DNA of 10,766 bases from an uncultured Gammaproteobacteria bacterium (lineage in GTDB: Bacteria; Pseudomonadota; Gammaproteobacteria; GCA-002705445; GCA-002716945). The notes beneath the pieces were generated by a model. It ran no database searches and was not told where the DNA came from. It worked only from the letters and a program-made list of their open reading frames with translations. A program made the translations under genes and the position numbers. Where the stretch lies: assembly GCA_913041865.1 (NCBI GenBank), contig CAJWIW010000033.1:1-10766 (forward strand), read 5' to 3'. Below are positions 6,458 through 10,766 of this stretch, one piece after another; position 1 is the stretch's first letter, and each line of letters starts with the position of its first letter.

Positions 6458-7536
6458 TATCTTCTCCTATCTTGGGTAATTATAAAGACAACAGAAAAAT
6501 AATACATATCGATATGGATTCTTTCTACGCATCTGTAGAAATTGCAGAGAAACCTAATTTAAAATCTAAGCCTGTGGCTGTTGCAGGCAGTAGTGAAACT
6601 AGAGGAGTAGTAACGACATGTAACTACGAAGCAAGAAAGTTTGGTGTCAGATCAGCTATGCCCTCCATAACAGCAAAAAAATTATGTCCTGATATAATAT
6701 TTATCCCAGTACACATGGATAAGTATAGAAATATTTCAAAAGAGATTCATAAAATATTTAAATGCTATACTAAAGTTATTGAGCCAATATCACTTGATGA
6801 AGCATACTTAGATGTAACTTACTCAAAATACTGTAATGGTGATCCATCGAAAATGGCAATGCAGATACGCAACAAAATACATAATGATCTAAGAATAACC
6901 GCTTCCGCTGGAATCGCTCCAAATAAATTTTTATCTAAAATTGCTAGTGAATGGAATAAACCAAATGGCCAGTTTTGTATTACTAATAGCATGATCAATA
7001 AATTTATGATGAAACTCCCTATTAGAAAAATAGTAGGAGTAGGTGAGAAAACTGAGAAAAAACTTCATATGATTGGAGTAAAAACATGTGGAGATCTTCA
7101 GAATATAAGTTTATTAGACCTCAAAGCAAATTTTGGTAAATTTGGTTCTGCATTATACGACCTCTGTAGAGGAATTGATATCCGTGATGTTATATCTGAT
7201 AGAGAATCAAAGAGTCTAAGTGTAGAAGATACCTACTCTGCTGATTTAAAATCCAGCAAAGAATGTGAAATACAACTTTTTATATTACATCAGAAGCTCA
7301 AGCAACGATTAAGCGAAGAAAAATTTTTGAGTAAAAAAATTAAATCTTGTTTTGTGAAAGTTAAGTATAATGATTTCAAAATCTCAAGCCATCAAACAAC
7401 TTGTGTACTACCAGAAATTGAAATCTACTTAAAACTTCTCCGAAAGGCAATATGTAAAAAAAGTCGGCCGATAAGATTATTAGGTGTTGGTGTAATTTTT
7501 GACAATAGACCTCAGCTTGACTTAAATATCTATTAA
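6454..7536 (+). CDS. dinB: DNA polymerase IV (Y-family translesion polymerase)
   Basis: Error-prone Y-family polymerase that copies past damaged bases. The 360 residues cover palm, fingers, thumb and little-finger domains. The first catalytic motif is IDMDSFYASVE (19-29): Asp20 is a metal ligand and Tyr25 is the steric gate that excludes ribonucleotides. The second is SLDEAYLD (113-120) with Asp115 and Glu116. The YEARKFGVRSAMP fingers block (58-70), SAGIAPNKFLSKIASEWNKP (thumb, near 150-169) and a helix-hairpin-helix (KIVGVGEKTEKKLHMIGV) are present. The protein ends in QLDLNIY, a likely beta-clamp-binding motif comparable to the C-terminal QLVLGL of E. coli Pol IV. The start is the ATGA overlap with ibaG, giving about 12 more residues than the shortest family members; no Shine-Dalgarno is obvious. 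No LexA-type CTGT-N8-ACAG operator is visible ahead of it, so SOS control is not supported locally. Confidence 0.96.
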   Translation: MISSPILGNYKDNRKIIHIDMDSFYASVEIAEKPNLKSKPVAVAGSSETRGVVTTCNYEARKFGVRSAMPSITAKKLCPDIIFIPVHMDKYRNISKEIHKIFKCYTKVIEPISLDEAYLDVTYSKYCNGDPSKMAMQIRNKIHNDLRITASAGIAPNKFLSKIASEWNKPNGQFCITNSMINKFMMKLPIRKIVGVGEKTEKKLHMIGVKTCGDLQNISLLDLKANFGKFGSALYDLCRGIDIRDVISDRESKSLSVEDTYSADLKSSKECEIQLFILHQKLKQRLSEEKFLSKKIKSCFVKVKYNDFKISSHQTTCVLPEIEIYLKLLRKAICKKSRPIRLLGVGVIFDNRPQLDLNIY

Positions 7537-7599
7537 ATATTACTGGAATTATTAATTTTTTTTACATATGATAAATATTACTTATTAAAGGGGTTATTA
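7537..7599 (+). promoter_or_regulatory. AT-rich gap between dinB and metY, possible weak terminator and metY promoter
   Basis: These 63 bases are the only sizeable gap in the + strand run. A run of eight T (7556-7563) follows a weak A/T-only stem (ATTAA at 7532-7536 with TTAAT at 7552-7556, imperfect inside), which could act as a poor intrinsic terminator for the operon. TATGAT at 7567-7572 matches five of six bases of a sigma-70 -10 box, with no convincing -35 (the best-placed hexamers are TGGAAT or GGAATT). The region could therefore either end the upstream operon and start metY, or simply be read through. I see no riboswitch fold in it. Confidence 0.3.
7587..7593 (+). promoter_or_regulatory. 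Strong ribosome-binding site of metY
   Basis: AAAGGGG sits six bases before the metY ATG and is the most purine-rich, best-spaced Shine-Dalgarno in the window. It fixes the start at 7600 and contrasts with the overlapping, poorly marked starts of most upstream genes. This suggests metY is translated independently and probably at a higher level. Confidence 0.7.
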
Positions 7600-8895
7600 A
7601 TGAAATTTGAAACGATTGCAGTCCATGGAGGATATTCACCTGAACCTACTACCAATGCGGTAGCAGTCCCAATTTACCAAACGACTTCTTACTCTTTTAG
7701 AGACACCCAGCATGGTGCAGATTTATTTGATCTTAAAGAAGCTGGCAATATTTATACTCGGATAATGAATCCTACATCTGATGTATTGGAAAATAGAGTA
7801 GCTGCCCTTGAGGGTGGCGTTGGTGCCTTAGCCCTTGCGTCTGGTTCTGCAGCGACCACCTACGCAATTATGACAATATGTGAAGCAGGAGATAATATTG
7901 TTAGCACAAGCACTCTCTATGGTGGCACCTGGACATTGTTCGCACATCAACTACCTAGATTTGGGGTTGAAGTTAAGTTTGGTGATCATGACAAAATTGA
8001 TCAAATGGAGAAATTAATTGATTCAAAGACAAAGGCAATTTTTTGCGAGTCTATCGGTAACCCTGCTGCTAATGTAGTCGATGTTCCGAAAATGGCTAAA
8101 CTTGCTCACAAACATAACATACCACTTATTGTTGATAATACGGTTCCTACACCCTATATATTTAGGCCAATAGAGCATGGTGCAGATATTGTTGTTCATT
8201 CTCTCACAAAATATATGGGTGGGCACGGAACAACAATTGGAGGGATCATTGTTGACTCAGGTAAATTCCCGTGGGATAAAAACAAACGCAAATTTAAGAG
8301 ATTAAATACACCTGACATGTCATATCATGGTGTAGTATTCACAGAAGCAGCTGGGCAAGCTGCATTTATTGTAGCCGCAAGGACTGTAGCACTCAGAAAC
8401 ATGGGGGCAGCAATTTCTCCATTTAATAGTTTTTTAATATTGCAAGGAATTGAGAGCCTGGCTGTAAGGATGGATAGACATTGTGAAAATGCTGTGAAAG
8501 TATCCAACTTTCTCCTAAAAAATTCTAATGTTACATGGGTAAACTATCCTGGTATACCAAGTAGCCCAGATTTTCCTCTAGTTAAAAAGATTATGGGCGG
8601 AAAAGCATCGAGTGTACTGAGTTTTGGTATTAAGGGTGGAAGATCTAATGGTGGAAAATTTATTGATAATCTAAATCTGGTAACCCGATTAGTAAATATT
8701 GGAGATGCTAAATCACTTGCCTGTCACCCAGCCTCAACTACTCATAGACAATTATCAGAAAACGAACTAAAGAAAGCAGGCGTACCTGAAGATCTTGTGA
8801 GATTATCGATAGGTATAGAAAATATCGATGATATTATCGATGATATAGGTCAGGCGTTAGATAGTGTTTTCAAAAAGAGTAAGAAGAAAAAATAA
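7600..8895 (+). CDS. metY: O-acetylhomoserine sulfhydrylase (PLP-dependent)
   Basis: Cytoplasmic pyridoxal-phosphate enzyme of the Cys/Met metabolism family. It condenses O-acetyl-L-homoserine with sulfide to give homocysteine, the direct sulfhydrylation route to methionine. The length of 431 residues is normal for MetY and longer than cystathionine gamma-synthase (about 380-400). Motifs: TIAVHGGYSPEPTTNAVAVP (5-24), YTRIMNPTSDVLE (52-64, with the phosphate-binding Tyr and Arg), SGSAA (81-85), VDNTVPTPY (178-186), and HSLTKYMGGHG (200-210) with the PLP lysine at 204. CHPASTTHRQL and a SIGIENIDDII end are also typical. The insertion after the PLP lysine (KFPWDKNKRKFKRL..PDMSYHGVVF) favours the MetY subfamily over MetB/MetZ. 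The extreme C-terminus is an unusual lysine run (KKSKKKK) lying in the palindrome shared with thiC. A 12-base near-tandem repeat at 8824-8846 encodes IDDIIDDI, normal for the family. Confidence 0.95.
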   Translation: MKFETIAVHGGYSPEPTTNAVAVPIYQTTSYSFRDTQHGADLFDLKEAGNIYTRIMNPTSDVLENRVAALEGGVGALALASGSAATTYAIMTICEAGDNIVSTSTLYGGTWTLFAHQLPRFGVEVKFGDHDKIDQMEKLIDSKTKAIFCESIGNPAANVVDVPKMAKLAHKHNIPLIVDNTVPTPYIFRPIEHGADIVVHSLTKYMGGHGTTIGGIIVDSGKFPWDKNKRKFKRLNTPDMSYHGVVFTEAAGQAAFIVAARTVALRNMGAAISPFNSFLILQGIESLAVRMDRHCENAVKVSNFLLKNSNVTWVNYPGIPSSPDFPLVKKIMGGKASSVLSFGIKGGRSNGGKFIDNLNLVTRLVNIGDAKSLACHPASTTHRQLSENELKKAGVPEDLVRLSIGIENIDDIIDDIGQALDSVFKKSKKKK

Positions 8896-8905
8896 TTATT
8901 TTTTT
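8887..8905. terminator. A/T palindrome at the metY/thiC tail-to-tail junction, possible bidirectional terminator
   Basis: AAAAAATAATTATTTTTT (8887-8904) is a perfect palindrome centred exactly between the two stop codons (8893-8895 on +, 8896-8898 on -). It can fold as an all-A/U stem of about seven pairs with an AATT loop and supplies a T tract to transcripts coming from either side, so it may act as a shared terminator. An all-A/U stem is weak, so this is a suggestion. It may also just reflect two lysine-rich C-termini ending in AAA AAA TAA. Confidence 0.4.
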
Positions 8906-10689
8906 ATGTAAATTTCCTTGCCTAACTTTTTAAACTCTAGAGACTTCTCATCTAACCCAAAACTTATAGCTACAGTATGATCATTTAGACCTTTCTCATT
9001 TGCATAATCACGAATGTCTTGTGTAATTTTCATTGAGCAAAAATGTGGTCCGCACATTGAGCAAAAATGTGCAACTTTAGCACTTTCCTGAGGTAATGTT
9101 TCATCGTGCATCTCTCTAGATTTATATGGGTCTAGGCCAATGTTAAATTGATCTTCCCAACGAAACTCAAACCTAGCCTTTGAGAGTGCGTCATCTCTAT
9201 ACTGAGCTATTGTGTTACCTTTCGACAAATCTGCTGCGTGTGCAGCAATCTTATACGCAATCATCCCATCTTTAACATCATCCTTATTGGGTAAACCAAG
9301 ATGCTCCTTTGGCGTGACATAACATAAAACAGAAGTACCATATGCTCCTATATTAGCAGCTCCAATAGCTGAAGTAATATGATCATATCCAGGAGCAATA
9401 TCTGTAACTAAAGGTCCGAGTGTGTAAAACGGAGCATCGAAACATATCTCTTGCTCTTTTGTAACATTCTCTTTAATTTTATGAATAGGGATATGACCTG
9501 GACCCTCAATCATTACTTGCACATCGTGATCCCATGAATATTTTGTTAGTTCTCCTAGTGTCTCTAGCTCCGAAAATTGAGCGTCGTCATTCGCATCTGC
9601 GATACTTCCAGGTCTAAGACCATCACCGAGTGAAAAACTAATATTATATGATTTCATAATTTGACATATATCATCAAAATTAGTGTACAAAAAATTCTCT
9701 TTATGATGAGCCAAGCACCATTTTGCAATTATAGAACCTCCTCGAGATACAATACCAGTTAATCGATTCATAGTTTTAGGTATATATTTTAATCTCACAC
9801 CTGAGTGAATAGTAAAGTAATCAACACCTTGTTCAGCCTGTTCAATCAAGACTTGTCTAAAAACTTCATAATCTAACTCTTCTGGCTTACCATTAACTCT
9901 CTCAAGGGCTTCATAGATAGGAACGGTACCAATAGGAACAGGCGAATTTCTTATGATTCTCTCTCTAGTTTCGTAAAGGTCCTTTCCAGTGGACAAATCC
10001 ATTACGGTATCTGCTCCCCATCTAACTGCCCATAAAAGTTTATCGACCTCTTCATCAATATCGGAACGGACAGGAGAATTACCTATATTCGCGTTAACTT
10101 TCGTCAAGAAATTTTTTCCTATAATCATTGGCTCTAGTTCAGGATGGTTAATATTAGATGGTATTATTGCTCTTCCAGATGCAATCTCCTCTCGAACATA
10201 CTCAGGTGTAATTTTTACATTTTTACTTGCATGTGGAGTTACATTTTCTCTGATAGCTACATATTCCATTTCAGATGTAATAATCCCTTTTTTTGCATAA
10301 TGCATCTGTGAAACATTTTTACCAGGTTTTGCAATGAGAATGTCTTTCAGGGATTGATGTCTAGACTCTGATGTATTCTTAAGTGTAATTGAGGTATTTC
10401 TTTTAGATGAAACAGTATCATCACGGTTTTTTATCCACGCTGTTCTTATTGTCTCAAGTCCCTTGTCTACATCGATAGTGTAGTTAGGGTCAGTATAAAG
10501 TCCAGTAGTATCATAAACATATACTGGCATATTATTGACAGGATTTTTCCCTTTGCTCATCGTAGGTGATAATTCAATCATTCTTGAGGGAACCTTAATG
10601 GATCCGGATTTACCCTCTACATAATATTTTTTTGATTTCGGAAAGTTTTTACTATATTCCTTTATATCTATTTTTTTGCTATCGGACAT
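8896..10689 (-). CDS. thiC: Phosphomethylpyrimidine synthase ThiC (radical SAM, thiamine biosynthesis)
   Basis: Makes hydroxymethylpyrimidine phosphate, the pyrimidine half of thiamine, from aminoimidazole ribotide by a complex radical-SAM rearrangement. The 597 residues are slightly shorter than E. coli ThiC (631). The [4Fe-4S] motif CX2CX4C is intact near the C-terminus (Cys543, Cys546, Cys551 in FCSMCGPHFCSM). Other blocks are MHYAKKGIITSEMEYVAIREN (129-149, in parts MHYAKKG and EMEYVAIREN), MDLSTGKD (230-237), IPIYEAL, YFTIHSGV (291-298), SRGGSI, LGDGLRPGSIADA (354-366), EGPGHIP (395-401), TDIAPGYDHITSAIGAA (429-445) and CYVTPKEHLGLP (456-467). The start ATG (complement of 10687-10689) is secure: an in-frame stop lies five codons upstream and no other ATG lies between. 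A weak GAG (10693-10695) is three bases from the ATG. No other thiamine gene is in the window. Confidence 0.98.
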   Translation of the reverse strand: MSDSKKIDIKEYSKNFPKSKKYYVEGKSGSIKVPSRMIELSPTMSKGKNPVNNMPVYVYDTTGLYTDPNYTIDVDKGLETIRTAWIKNRDDTVSSKRNTSITLKNTSESRHQSLKDILIAKPGKNVSQMHYAKKGIITSEMEYVAIRENVTPHASKNVKITPEYVREEIASGRAIIPSNINHPELEPMIIGKNFLTKVNANIGNSPVRSDIDEEVDKLLWAVRWGADTVMDLSTGKDLYETRERIIRNSPVPIGTVPIYEALERVNGKPEELDYEVFRQVLIEQAEQGVDYFTIHSGVRLKYIPKTMNRLTGIVSRGGSIIAKWCLAHHKENFLYTNFDDICQIMKSYNISFSLGDGLRPGSIADANDDAQFSELETLGELTKYSWDHDVQVMIEGPGHIPIHKIKENVTKEQEICFDAPFYTLGPLVTDIAPGYDHITSAIGAANIGAYGTSVLCYVTPKEHLGLPNKDDVKDGMIAYKIAAHAADLSKGNTIAQYRDDALSKARFEFRWEDQFNIGLDPYKSREMHDETLPQESAKVAHFCSMCGPHFCSMKITQDIRDYANEKGLNDHTVAISFGLDEKSLEFKKLGKEIYIKK

Positions 10690-10716
10690 AATCTCATAAT
10701 ATCATGTTTTAATTGA

Positions 10717-10746
10717 CTTATACTACAACAATACTAAACTTACCAA
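10717..10746 (-). promoter_or_regulatory. Candidate sigma-70 promoter of thiC
   Basis: Read on the minus strand, TTGGTA (10746-10741) and TATAAG (10722-10717) match the -35 and -10 boxes at four and five of six bases with an 18-base spacer. The transcript would start near 10710, leaving a leader of only about 20 bases before the thiC ATG. The match is by eye in very AT-rich DNA, where chance matches are common. Confidence 0.35.
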
Positions 10747-10766
10747 TGAAATGAAAGAACTGAATA

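Noticed and set aside
7537..7599. The metY leader ends TGATAAAT...TTAAAGGGG, loosely like the 3' half of SAM-II-type riboswitches, which often precede methionine genes.
   Set aside because: I find no matching 5' half: no pairing P1 strand and no loop resembling the SAM-II core. The 63-base gap is all A/T with a T8 run. A search with Rfam SAM-II (RF00521) and SAM-V (RF01826) would settle it.
8822..8846. Near-tandem 12-base repeat ATCGATGATAT in metY.
   Set aside because: It encodes IDDIIDDI in a C-terminal region where the family normally has a similar acidic Ile/Asp motif, so codon and protein repetition explain it.
9989..10300. Open frame of 103 codons on the plus strand opposite thiC.
   Set aside because: It is antisense to conserved ThiC coding sequence, and its apparent hydrophobicity follows from the complementary codons. 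No independent evidence for a gene.

Overview
The window is AT-rich (about one third G+C by eye) and gene-dense, with the standard genetic code and almost no intergenic DNA. The best taxonomic pointers are proteins typical of Gammaproteobacteria. MreB is near-colinear with the E. coli protein. There is also an RsmJ-type 16S rRNA methyltransferase, an IbaG-type BolA protein, and a small protein ending in the WLN..(F/Y)WANPE motif that I associate with the Pseudomonas family DUF6231. Low G+C plus overlapping genes suggests a streamlined, probably marine or host-associated gammaproteobacterium (SUP05/Thioglobus-like or SAR86-like). That placement is inference.

Layout, bases 1-7536, + strand: nine genes form one tightly packed directional run. 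In order they are gatA (5' end cut off by the window), gatB, mreB, mreC, mreD, an rsmJ homologue, a DUF6231-like gene, ibaG and dinB. Junctions are -1, -4, +17, -8, -4, +13, 0 and -4 bases, so the run looks like one operon with repeated translational coupling. It joins tRNA-dependent amidation (GatCAB), the cell-elongation machinery (MreBCD), a ribosomal RNA methyltransferase, a probable Fe-S/redox adaptor (BolA family) and a translesion polymerase. gatCAB next to mreBCD is a known gammaproteobacterial neighbourhood. The packed tail is the less familiar part.

Bases 7537-7599 are a short AT-rich gap, followed by metY (O-acetylhomoserine sulfhydrylase, + strand) with the strongest Shine-Dalgarno in the window. 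metY meets thiC (thiamine pyrimidine synthase, - strand) tail to tail with no base between the two stop codons. The junction is a perfect 18-base A/T palindrome that both genes use as their last codons. thiC is read from the right edge, and the 77 bases upstream of it hold a plausible promoter but no recognisable TPP riboswitch.

No mobile element, CRISPR array, rRNA or tRNA gene was seen, and there is no clear sign of a new defence or mobile system. The least understood items are the DUF6231-like gene with its IbaG neighbour, the altered catalytic-loop motif in the RsmJ homologue, and the gap-free convergent metY/thiC junction.
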